Assembly (NCBI GenBank): GCA_011800805.1
Contig: MPNW01000842.1
Location: 1-10,361, forward strand
Length of the DNA stretch: 10,361 nt
Origin: Hirudo medicinalis
Taxonomy: Eukaryota; Annelida; Clitellata; Hirudinida; Hirudinidae
Direction of reading: 5' to 3'
The notes beneath the pieces are model-generated. The model did no database searches. It was not told the origin of the DNA and saw only the letters and a list, made by a program, of their open reading frames with translations. Within the stretch, counting starts at the first letter, position 1. Every line of letters begins with the position of its first letter. The translations under genes and the position numbers were made by a program. Shown here one piece after another: positions 1 through 8,460 of the stretch.

Positions 1-3
1 TAC

Positions 4-66
<63 letters not shown>

Positions 67-78
67 TATTATTATTAC

Positions 79-135
<57 letters not shown>
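1..135. repeat. (ATT)n microsatellite
   Basis: A nearly pure ATT/TTA trinucleotide array runs from the window edge to 135 with only a few C or T interruptions (near 62 and 77-80). It lies downstream of the second innexin coding exon and so is probably intronic to that gene. The left end is not reached. Confidence 0.97.
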
Positions 136-281
136 GCTGGTAATTACGCGAGAAATCCTCTTATTTATTCCTTCCGGCATAATCACAATAATCATTTGTT
201 ATTATTGATAATTATAAAATAATAACGTAATATCGTTATCAATATCGCCACAATCAGACCTAGTTCAAAGTTAACCTTCAC

Positions 282-1071
282 CTTTCGAGTTGCAGGGTCA
301 TGTGGTCGAGCAGAGTCCCCCTGATGTCGTTTTTGACCTTCGGGGAGCTGACCTTACGACCGTAGTCGATGAAGTTGCTGGCGTCGAAGCCGGACTTGGC
401 CTGCATTCCTCTCCAGAAAAGACTTGGAAGACTGAACAGGAATGACTGCGCCAAGAGGATGAGAGGCACCCACTGGTAATAAGTTACAGTTGGTGTTCTG
501 CCTACAAAAATTGGAACGTCCTTTACAAAAAATTAATATTATTATTATTATTATTATTATTATCAGTACAAAATGTTTTGATTGAAAACATCTCTGCATA
601 AATTCCGATAGGTAATATAATCATATAATTTATAATTAATTAATTATTAATATTACTATATTGTTTATGATATTTTATGTTGCCTTATTCCATGCTTAGA
701 CTAAATCATAAATATTGAACACGTCAAATAAGACAAGACGAAGCCTATACCTATTACTTACAGCCCGAAAATCAGACTTACAGCCACCCACCTCTCCCGT
801 AAACAGAAGGCATGTCCTCTCTTTCGAAAGGAACGTAGTAAGTCCCCCTGATCCAGCAGAAACTGTCGGCATATTCCACCTGGTTCTTCGTGAATTCCTT
901 CGGGCACCAGCACTCGATGGGGTCCCCGACGTACTGCTTCGTGGACACCAGGACGGCCATCACCACCAAGATCGCCGAAGTGGTCACGTGGTTGAGACGG
1001 TCCGTTATGGTGTCGTCCAGTCGTTCCTCCCCCTTTGCCAGGTTGAGGACCACTTTGACGAGGGTGGCCAT
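282..1071 (-). CDS. Innexin (gap-junction/hemichannel subunit), first two coding exons, 3' part beyond window
   Basis: Innexins are four-pass membrane proteins that form invertebrate gap junctions and hemichannels. Exon 1 runs 1071 down to about 792 and exon 2 from 501 down to 282, ending at a GAAAG/GTGAAG donor. Joined, they give 166 residues plus two bases; family members are usually about 350-480 residues, so the second half lies left of base 1. Seen: TM1 near residues 29-46, then the first extracellular loop with YVGDPIECWCP (Cys54, Cys56) and FCW (Cys72), then the family signature YYQW at 101-104 opening TM2 (to about 123), then a cytoplasmic stretch FDASNFIDYGRK. Cys54 and Cys72 match the two conserved loop cysteines; Cys56 is an extra one common in spiralian innexins. 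The start at 1071 gives the usual short N-terminus before TM1. The junction is ambiguous: donor after 792 with acceptor before 501, or donor after 782 (GTAAGT) with acceptor before 497; both keep frame. The family call is secure, the paralogue is not. Confidence 0.93.
534..563. repeat. (ATT)n microsatellite inside innexin intron 1
   Basis: A short array of about nine ATT units lies in the intron between innexin coding exons 1 and 2, roughly 35 bases upstream (in transcript sense) of the exon 2 acceptor. Confidence 0.9.
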
Positions 1072-2615
1072 CTTCGGGAAGTTCGCAACAAAAAATAATC
1101 AAAACGAAGAATTTATGAGATCTGAAGTACACCCAGCTGCTGTTGAATCTGATTGTTTGTACAGGTGCTGATTTGTACTGATCTGCACGTGTACGGCTGG
1201 CAGGTAAGTGAGGGAAACTTGATCAATTGATCGTCAGGTGATCAAAGAGAAATTGAAAAAGTTCTGACTACTTTTTTTTAATTTTTAAGTGAATAAACAA
1301 ATGAATGAAATGAAATATTTGAAAAGCACAACGTTGAAATCCACTGTTATGTGAATGTGGATTGCTTAGCTAGTAACCATGCGATGATTTGTGATATTTT
1401 GAATGAATTACACAAGGATGACATTCGTTCGTGCAAAGTTAATGTCACATACATTTGAACAAATTCATCAGATAATACTTGATTTCTAAGATGTAAAACA
1501 GGTTTTTGCAAAGTTGAATCGTGTAACACATCCTCTCAAAACTCAACCCTGTCTAACTTAGCTTTAACAACACTTCTTCCATTCTCTTGACATCAACTTA
1601 AAGATTAAGTCAGCAAAATCGCGTCATCGAATATTGGCTAACATCACTCAACTTATATAATCTTCAAAAAGTCACGAAATATACTCATTAGGGAGGTCTA
1701 AGCACTCGGATTGTCGTCTTATTTTCACCTAGCTTTTCAAATTCGCGCCATGCGTATTCGGCAAACATTCAGCAAGCAATTCGGAAAAAATTAATGAAAA
1801 CAAGTGATAAATGTGAACGGCGATTGAATTAATTGGCCATGTTTTCGTTAAGTTCGACTAAAAACGACCATCTACAATCCTTGCTTCAGTGAACATGCTG
1901 AAGCCAACGAAAGTTTATGTCAGTACACGACGAAATTCCTGAACTACATTTACCAAAAACTTATGGAACTCACCTTATTTTCTTAAATTTGAGCAGAATA
2001 AAGACCTAAATTAGTCATGAAAACAGCATAACAGTGACACTGAGGATCTGAGATGACGACAAGCACTTAGACCCTCTACGTCTATACAGGCTAAGGGCTG
2101 AAAAGCTAGAGCTAGGCTCGCGTTAATAGTTATGTTAACGAAGATAATAATAACAATAGAGACGATATTATGCATAATTACGAAATTGCTGCTCGTATTT
2201 TCTTTTGTTCTTTGGATGAATCTAATTTATCTCACTCAAAACTGAGTTATTCACTTTCTTCCTCACTTGGTGGACCTATTTCTTGTTTTCAATGTTTGAA
2301 AGATTCATTTCTCGTGGGCAGTTTTATGATTTTAAAAATTATCGGAAGGCATTCTCGTGTTGAGGTGTGTTGGGGCCTAATGAGTATTAAAACAAGTATC
2401 ACTTGTCACCCGTCTGATCTACGAAGAATATTTTCGGTGCCCGGCAGTTAGATCCAAGTTTTGGAGGGATTTGATTGATTACGACGGAAGAAGCTTTAGT
2501 GACAGCTCCCCGAGTCTCGGTGTAAGGTAAACGAATTGAAATAAAAAATAACATGGCTCTCGAAATAAATATTCTTGCTTTATAAATATAATAAACAAAA
2601 ATAAATTATTATAAC
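1072..2615. other. Region without a convincing gene upstream of the innexin
   Basis: This 1.5 kb lies 5' of the innexin start and should contain its promoter and any 5' untranslated exon, but I cannot place either with confidence. Sequence is AT-rich and mostly unique. The open frame at 2170-2451 on the plus strand (93 codons) has no recognisable domain, no basic or hydrophobic pattern and no clear flanking signals, so I do not call it a gene. Two weak exon-like plus-strand segments (1165-1203 and about 2380-2526) are described as findings. Confidence 0.6.
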
Positions 2616-2705
2616 GCATTATTAGTCTTATTATGATTCTTCTTCTTAATATTATTATTCTTAGTATTATTATTATTCTTATTGTTATTATTGCTATTAT
2701 TATTG

Positions 2706-2745
<40 letters not shown>

Positions 2746-2752
2746 TATTATT
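2616..2752. repeat. Degenerate ATT/TTC array becoming pure (ATT)n
   Basis: A T-rich trinucleotide tract begins as mixed ATT, CTT and GTT units and becomes a clean ATT run from about 2707 to 2741. The gradient from degenerate to pure suggests an old array with a recently expanded core. Confidence 0.9.
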
Positions 2753-3126
2753 CCAAACAAAGCTTCACAAATAATGACAATTCCTTAAAGATTTTATTCA
2801 GAAGGTGACAGAAGCTGCTTAGCTTCCAAGAGTAAGCCACATGCGAACAAGAAATCTTAAGTAGAAATGATATTTTAACTTAATTATAAATTATAAACCG
2901 CATTTTCAAAATATTTCCGATTAAAATGGCTGTGTGTTGAATTAGACAAAATGTAGGAATTCATTTCAAATGTATTCAAATGAATTGAAATCAATAGAAC
3001 GAACGAATGAAGTAATGAACGAACGAATGAATGAATAATAAACATTCCAGCATTATTCGTCAAATACAAATTAACATGATTATGCTAACAATAGCAATAT
3101 TGGTAGGAAAGGAAAAAATATAATAA
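2753..3126. other. Gene-less AT-rich stretch
   Basis: No coding region is seen. A short GAAC/GAAT tetranucleotide patch lies around 2998-3040; the rest is unique AT-rich sequence, possibly 3' untranslated or intergenic DNA of the EF-hand gene. Confidence 0.55.
2793..2798 (-). terminator. Possible distal poly(A) signal for the EF-hand gene
   Basis: The minus strand reads AATAAA here, followed downstream by a GT-rich stretch. I found no canonical AATAAA or ATTAAA closer to the EF-hand stop codon at 3616. If this is the real signal, the 3' untranslated region would be about 820 bases and contain two microsatellites. AT-rich DNA gives this hexamer by chance, so confidence is low. Confidence 0.2.
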
Positions 3127-3202
3127 AACAACAACAATAATAATAATAATGATAATAATAATGATAATAATAATAATGATAATAATAATAATAACAATAA
3201 TA
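3127..3202. repeat. (AAT)n array with GAT interruptions
   Basis: About 25 AAT/ACA-type units run here with GAT interruptions at fairly regular intervals (near 3151, 3163, 3178). Confidence 0.92.
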
Positions 3203-3327
3203 GCCGTTTCCCATCAGAGCACAGAGGAGCAGCTCAGTAAGCAGCAGGTCTCAAGCTGACACAAAACTTCAAAGGTGGTGCCCGACAGAATGAAGATGTA
3301 TGGCAGCACAGGTGAATATAAATATCC

Positions 3328-3346
3328 TCATCATCACCATCATCAT

Positions 3347-3378
<32 letters not shown>

Positions 3379-3388
3379 TCATCATCAG
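3328..3388. repeat. (CAT/CAC)n microsatellite
   Basis: An interrupted CAT array with CAC units. The acidic and methionine-rich open frames across it are repeat artefacts rather than genes. Confidence 0.92.
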
Positions 3389-3577
3389 TATCCAGGCTAC
3401 GTCTGACAATAAACCCTTGAAGAAGCATTGCAATTTTGAAGAGCAATCGTCCACAATTAGTCGGCCAAATAAATATAACTGGACGTTGAATTAAATCTGA
3501 ACAGCTTAAAAACCGAGGAAAACGAAAGCACTTAAAACAGTTGCATCAAGAAAGAGGCTCTAATACAAATCCGGGGC

Positions 3578-3604
3578 TCGGACGGACGGACGGAGGGATG
3601 GCGG
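3578..3604. repeat. GGAC/GGAT motif on the 3' side of the last EF-hand exon
   Basis: A short run of GGAC units ending in GGGATGG lies just beyond the stop codon of the EF-hand gene. A similar motif lies on the other side of the same exon at 3821-3846. Confidence 0.7.
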
Positions 3605-3615
3605 TCGGTCCTCGG

Positions 3616-5289
3616 CTAAGCGAAGGCGGACTTTATGAACTCCTCATAGTTCAGAGTTCCCGACTGATCCTTGTCCAGCTTCTTCATGATCAGTTCCATT
3701 TCCCGGTCGGACAGCACCCTGCCGAGGTCCTGGAAGATCGCCTGGAGTTCTGCCCGGTCGATGGTGCCGCTGCCGTCCTTGTCGAACTTGCGGAAGACGC
3801 CCCTCATGGCTGCCTCTCTGTCGGACGGACGGGTGGATGGATGAAGATGTTGGGATGGGTGAAAAATGATGATGATGATAATATGATGATGTCATGATGA
3901 TAATGGTTTCAATGGAGAGAGAAACCATAGATAATATCTAGTGGTTTAAAAGGACCTTTGATAGGCAATTATTGTTATTATTAATTATTACTATTGAATT
4001 ATTAAATAAAATAGCAATATTTATGCAATGCAATGTCATCCCTATGGCTCACTTGTGGTCCCTCTCAGGCACCTGACCCATGGCCACCAGGTACTCCTCG
4101 AGGTTGATCTTGTCGTCACCTGATCTGTCGACAGCTTGAAACATTCTCTGGAGAATGAAGAGTGAACGAGTGAGTGAGTAGACCATGAATTAATGGATGG
4201 ATGAGTGAGTGAGTGAGTGAGTGAGTGAGTAGACCATGAATGAATGGATGATTGAATGAGTGAGTGAGTGAGTATACCATGAATTAATGGATGGATGAGT
4301 GAACGAGTGAGTGAGTAGCCAACGAATGGATGGATGGATGGATGAGTGAGCGAGTAGACCATGAATGAATGGGTGGATGGACGAGTGAGTGAATGAGTGG
4401 TTCATATGTCATCAGCATTACTCATCCTGACGTCGTACTGCCAACCCCACTGAAGTCCGCAGTGCTTTTACAATCACCCAGACTGCCTCCTTTTCCAGTG
4501 AAGATGGATGACTCAACGTTCATGACTGACTAATGAGCTTACATTAATGAGCAGGCTTTAAGAAAAAAATTGCACGTCATTAACATAAATAATTGCATAT
4601 TAATGAGGACCTAATTTTAATTCCTTGGATGGCTGAAGGAGTGCAGGAGTGAATGCAAATGAATATTTAATTAGGATGGCCAACATGTCGTTGCTGTCAT
4701 CATCGTCATTACCAGCAGAGCATTATCATCATTAGGAATTCCTTTTACAATGCATCCCAGGTAGGCATCTTTATTGATTCAGTGGACAGGTGAGCTTGGA
4801 AATGATCGACAAACAAAAGGTGAGTGAACGGGTGAATGACTAAGCGAATGAGTGAGTGAGTGAGTGAATGAGTGGATGAGTGAGTGAGTGAATGAATAAG
4901 TGGATGAGTGAGTGAGTGAATGAATAAGTGAATGAATGAATGAGTGAGTGATTGAGTGAGTGAATGAATAAGTGAATGACTAAGCGAATGAGTGAGTGAA
5001 TGAATAAGCGAATGAGTGAGTGAATGAATAAGTGAGTGATTGAATAAGTGAACGAGTAAAGAGATATCGTCTGATTTTTTAAAGGTCACAGTTCCACAAG
5101 TTTGTGTAGGAAGGAAGTTCCCATGCACGACTTTAGGGATCATTTACATCGGCAGCAATCATGAATGACATCAAGCAATAATAATAATAATAATAATAAT
5201 ATCAATAGTAATAATAATATTATCAATAGTAATATTTATTATTATTTATAATTATCAATAATAATAATAATAATATTATTATCATTGTT

Positions 5290-5329
<40 letters not shown>

Positions 5330-6031
5330 CGAAAGCATCCCTGCAAAGTGCAGTGCAGTAATCACCACTCATTTGAAGCATTCAGTCAAAAATGTCATCA
5401 CTTCATCACCGTAGCTACCAACTCTAATCATCACGAGGTATCTGGTCACATTATACTCTGCACAGATTCATCATTACATCATCCGATGCTTTTATCATCA
5501 TCATCATCATCGTCGTCATCATCGTCATCATCATCATCATCGTCGTCGTCGTCGTCATCAGCCACCGACTTGAATGTTTTCGACTTTCAAGGGGCTCGAT
5601 GTTTTGAGCAGACGCCGCAGACATCGACACGTTTGAGTGACAAAGTCGATAATTATTTTTTACGAAAAAGCTGATAACTATGATTGTGATGATGGGGATT
5701 CAGGGCAATGTCATTAAGATGATGAATGTGATGTTGACGCTGTTGGTGACGAGATGGGAGCGAAGACGATTGCCGTGCGATCAGCACAATGACATCGTCA
5801 TGTCATCATCGCTGTTATGACGACAGACCATCATCATGACAATAATAATGTCATCATGGCGATGGTGAAAGTGGCGACGACGAAGAGCAGGCAAACATTC
5901 GTCACCTTGATCTTGTCTTCGCCACCCTTGTAGCCCTGCTTGGTGAGGGTGTAGATGAGTTCGTTCAGGGTGAGGTAGCCGCTCTTGTCGGTGTCGGCCT
6001 CGAGGAAAAATTTCTTGTACTTCTCTTCCAT
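3616..6031 (-). CDS. Four-EF-hand calmodulin-like calcium-binding protein, 140 aa, three coding exons
   Basis: Probably a calmodulin/troponin C-like calcium sensor in the cytosol; its target is unknown. Coding exons are 6031-5906, 4147-4053 and 3817-3616, total 423 nt including the stop. The junctions fit: ATCAAG/GTGACG donor, CTCCAG acceptor (phase 0); CACAA/GTGAGC donor, CGACAG acceptor (phase 2, rebuilding a Lys codon). Four 12-residue loops lie at 13-24 (DTDKSGYLTLNE), 49-60 (DRSGDDKINLEE), 86-97 (DKDGSGTIDRAE) and 122-133 (DKDQSGTLNYEE). All have Asp at loop position 1 and Glu at 12, so all four look able to bind calcium; loop 2 has Asp instead of Gly at position 6. Loop spacing of 36, 37 and 36 residues equals calmodulin's, but the N-terminus is shorter (calmodulin is about 149 aa) and the sequence is too diverged to call it calmodulin. 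The ATG at 6031 is in good context (AAAATGG), three bases after an acceptor-like CTGTCAG, so an upstream untranslated exon or leader is likely. Intron 1 is about 1.76 kb and repeat-rich; intron 2 is 235 bp. Confidence 0.93.
3821..3846. repeat. GGAC/GGAT motif at the acceptor of the last EF-hand exon
   Basis: The stretch begins TCGGACGGACGG, as the copy at 3578 does, and continues into GGATGGATG. On the minus strand it reads as a C-rich pyrimidine-leaning tract directly in front of the CGACAG acceptor of the last coding exon. Confidence 0.7.
4160..4400. repeat. GAGT/GGAT tetranucleotide array with 40-51 bp higher-order units
   Basis: Intronic array of GAGT, GAAT and GGAT tetramers. An ACCATGAAT-type core recurs at 4182, 4233, 4276 and 4358, with a variant (GCCAACGAAT) near 4316, so the array is also a minisatellite of roughly five units of 40-51 bp. 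It abuts the acceptor of the second EF-hand coding exon (boundary at 4148). Confidence 0.9.
4401..4818. other. Unique intronic spacer between two tetranucleotide arrays
   Basis: This segment of EF-hand intron 1 is largely non-repetitive and AT-rich with no coding potential that I can support. Confidence 0.6.
4819..5058. repeat. GAGT/GAAT tetranucleotide array
   Basis: A second array of the same tetramer family lies in the same intron. Blocks of the form GAGTGAGTGAATGAATAAG recur several times, showing a higher-order arrangement of about 30-40 bp without clean periodicity. The Ser/His/Leu-rich open frame on the minus strand is a repeat artefact. Confidence 0.9.
5178..5285. repeat. AAT/ATT arrays in both orientations
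   Basis: AAT-rich and ATT-rich short arrays alternate here, with TATCAATAGTAAT units repeated around 5199 and 5220. Self-complementary, so capable of hairpins. Confidence 0.85.
5291..5330. repeat. (TGA)13 microsatellite
   Basis: A pure run of about 13 TGA units, in EF-hand intron 1, followed by CGAAAG. Confidence 0.95.
5494..5560. repeat. (ATC/GTC)n microsatellite
   Basis: An interrupted ATC array with CpG-bearing GTC units. It is complementary to the TGA run at 5291-5330. The poly-serine open frame across it is a repeat artefact. Confidence 0.93.
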
Positions 6032-6300
6032 TTTCTGACAGTAACGACAACTATTCAATCAGTTACCAGTAATAACAACAATAATTTTTATTACATTGCT
6101 ATTGTGGATGTGTACATTTTTTGACTAAAAGTAAAACATTTATAACTTAACTACAACTTAATTAATCCTTAACCAAGATTACAACAGCTGAGTGAACAAC
6201 TGATTTCATATGCCATCTTATTTTCAACTTTAAAAAGAGGAAATACAAAATAAATCAAATCGACTAACTCTGTCAAACGCTCCACTGTCGAGATACAACC

Positions 6301-6340
6301 TACTGAATCAACAACCCACAAGCAAGCTGGCTTTATATAC
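6301..6340 (-). promoter_or_regulatory. TATA box and initiator, likely EF-hand gene promoter
   Basis: On the minus strand TATATAAAG spans 6339-6331 and an initiator-like TTCAGTA spans 6307-6301. Taking the A at 6304 as +1 puts the TATA element at about -33 to -35, the expected spacing. The start codon of the EF-hand protein lies 273 bases downstream. A weak donor (AGA/GTTAGT, cut after 6269) could end a 36-base untranslated first exon that splices to the acceptor before 6034. Confidence 0.5.
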
Positions 6341-7162
6341 TAGAGACAAAACTTGGCCTATTGTCTGTCTGATCGGCTCAGATCGGAGAGGTTGCTATGA
6401 CGATGCCTAAATTATAATGCAAATTATTTCTAAAAATACAATATCTCCTGCAAACAGGTACACTCAGGGTTTTACACAGTCGTTCTGGCAATGGCGAACC
6501 GGCTTCCGCTACTAATGCATTACAACAAGTAATTCGAGCGTACTGAATTGTTTTACAGGTTGACAAACAGCTACAAAAATAAATCTCCAAAATAAAAACA
6601 CAGCAAGAATTTATCACCTCGAATTACATCCGAACATCCCAAGAGCACCGATGTACGAACAAAATACCCAGCTTCAGCCCACATAGCGGACTCAAATTGT
6701 TCGATTTTGTATCACATTCCTTTGAGAGGTTTGTTCTATTTAGGACTAATGAATGAAATAAAGAATAATAATAATAAATAATAATAAAGAATTATGACAA
6801 AATCTCCTTTATTTCGACATTAATGCATCTTCCGAGGAAAGAAAATAAGGATTATCATTAAAAAGAAAAACTTAAAATACAAATTTATATTTAGATTTAT
6901 TGCTAAATTTCACTCTGACGACAACGAAATATTTTTTTTGTTTATTTAAAAACCAAATAAAAATATTTTTTTGGTTTGAAACACTCGTGGAAAACGCGGA
7001 TGACAAAAAAAAACTTGTCGAAGAGAAAAATTGCTCTGACGAACAAACTGGAAAACCGGACTGGAGAATAAGAGTTACAATTAATTTTTCTTCAATAATT
7101 ATGATCGATTTCATTAATTAAAATCGTTATTATTATTAATTTTTAATTTATTAATATTTATT
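6341..7162. other. Gene-less region upstream of the EF-hand promoter
   Basis: No supported gene is seen. Open frames of 70-80 codons at 6378-6617, 6872-7114 and 6900-7121 have no recognisable domain and lie in AT-rich sequence. AAT-rich patches occur around 6766-6789, and homopolymer A/T runs around 6931-7010. Confidence 0.6.
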
Positions 7163-7236
7163 ATTAATTTTATTTTGATAATTATTAATTTTATTTTGAT
7201 AATTATTAATTTTATTTTAATAATTATTAATTTTAT
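7163..7236. repeat. 21-bp AT-rich tandem repeat, about 3.5 copies
   Basis: The unit ATTAATTTTATTTTGATAATT is present at 7163-7183 and 7184-7204, with one G-to-A change at 7205-7225 and a partial copy to 7236. It then runs into a degenerate ATT tract to about 7252. Confidence 0.93.
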
Positions 7237-7442
7237 TTATTATTATTATTTTTCAATCTCATATTTTTTTATGAGCTTGTATTGCTGCTTGTATTCGTTT
7301 GTTTCATCCTGAAAATTGAATGAAGGATCTAATGTGAACAATTGTTGTTACAGACGATCATGGAAGAGCAAATACTTTTGAAGAATTAAGAGTTTATCAA
7401 GCTGTATAAATCATATCTTCTATTTTGAAGTGATATTCACTA

Positions 7443-7590
7443 GCTCACCCACTCACTCACTCACCCACCCACTCACCCACTCACTCACCCACCCACTCAC
7501 CCACTCACTCACTCACTCACTCACTCACTCACTCACTCACTCACTCACTCACTCACTCACTCACTCACTCACTCACTCATCTACCCACCC
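7443..7590. repeat. (CACT)n array with 24-bp higher-order duplication
   Basis: The left part mixes CACT and CACCC units and contains a 24-base block at 7455-7478 repeated exactly at 7479-7502. The right part (about 7502-7579) is a pure CACT run of about 19 units. It is the same tetramer family as the intronic GAGT arrays, in opposite orientation. Confidence 0.93.
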
Positions 7591-7723
7591 ATGAGCTCAT
7601 TCAGCCTTTGTTGCAGTTTCGTTCTGCTTATTCTTTCAATAAAAGAATTTATTCTGCAAGCAAACTTTCGTCAACAGTGCTTGTAAGTTCTAATTAGCGT
7701 CTCCCACTTTCTCTGTGCTGGTA

Positions 7724-7744
7724 GCATCCTCATCTCCATCATCA

Positions 7745-7830
<86 letters not shown>

Positions 7831-7831
7831 G

Positions 7832-7916
<85 letters not shown>

Positions 7917-7993
7917 NTTATTATTATTATTTATTATTATCATCATCATCATTCATCAATCATCATCGTCATCGTCATCGCCATCACCATCGC

Positions 7994-8024
<31 letters not shown>

Positions 8025-8039
8025 GTCATCATCATCATC

Positions 8040-8086
<47 letters not shown>

Positions 8087-8137
8087 CATCCTCCTCTTCT
8101 TCATCATCCTCATCCTCATCCTCATTACCTTCATCAT
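7724..8137. repeat. Compound ATC / ATCGTC / CAC array with an unresolved base
   Basis: In order: short ATC lead-in; 14 exact ATCGTC hexamers at 7747-7830; pure ATC run 7834-7916 (about 27 units); an N at 7917; a short TTA run; ATC with CGTC/CGCC units; CAC run near 8039-8054; ATC again; and TCC/TCT-rich tail. Long Ser, His, Met and Asp open frames on both strands are artefacts. The N inside the array suggests that its true length is uncertain. Confidence 0.96.
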
Positions 8138-8460
8138 TGTGACATTCTTCGTCTGGCACTTAAGTGAGCGCCAACGCTTCTCTTCAGGTTTGCTTGAAAA
8201 ATGCAAACTTGAACGAAGCATCGTTTGGAAGCTATTTCATTTCAACTTTTTTTTTTTGCAACCTCGAATGGTATTCACTTCACCAATATTCACTCAAATA
8301 CGACACGAGTGCTCGGCTCGGCCTCCTTTTCATTGCTTCATTAAGTTGATCTAACGTAGTGACTAATGCGAGCCAATCTACCTGTATTGCAAGGACTTTT
8401 TAAGCAGGAGAGTGCTTCTTCTTCCATAACCGGGTCATGCCGGCACTCATCCGAACAACC
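8138..8460. other. Gene-less spacer between two satellites
   Basis: Unique sequence with overlapping short open frames on the plus strand (8139-8354, 8164-8349) that lack any recognisable feature. A short motif resembling CACTCAAATACGACACGAG is present near 8290 but nothing I can name. Confidence 0.5.

Noticed and set aside
715..1171. Plus-strand frames of 127 and 93 codons over the innexin exon, and a second minus-strand frame of 124 codons
   Set aside because: Shadow frames of the innexin first exon; only the 1071 minus-strand frame shows family motifs.
1650..1662. TATATAA-like element upstream of the innexin
   Set aside because: About 580 bases from the start codon, with no clear initiator, in AT-rich DNA where such matches are frequent.
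2170..2451. 93-codon plus-strand open frame
   Set aside because: No recognised domain, no flanking splice or promoter signals, and composition like the surrounding AT-rich DNA.
4042..5143. His/Ser/Leu-rich minus-strand frames
   Set aside because: Translation of GAGT/GAAT arrays. One overlaps the true EF-hand exon 4147-4053 but in a different frame.
6378..6617. 79-codon minus-strand open frame with many Cys
   Set aside because: Lies just upstream of the EF-hand promoter, with no signal peptide pattern, no known cysteine spacing and no flanking signals.
7443..7590. CRISPR-like regularity in the CACT array
   Set aside because: Simple tandem tetramers without spacers, in an intron-bearing animal genome.
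7639..7644. Plus-strand AATAAA
   Set aside because: No plus-strand coding region ends upstream of it, so there is nothing for it to terminate.
7715..8167. Poly-Ser/His open frame of 150 codons, with poly-Met and poly-Asp frames opposite
   Set aside because: Pure translation of the ATC/ATCGTC microsatellite and interrupted by an N; no signals of a gene.
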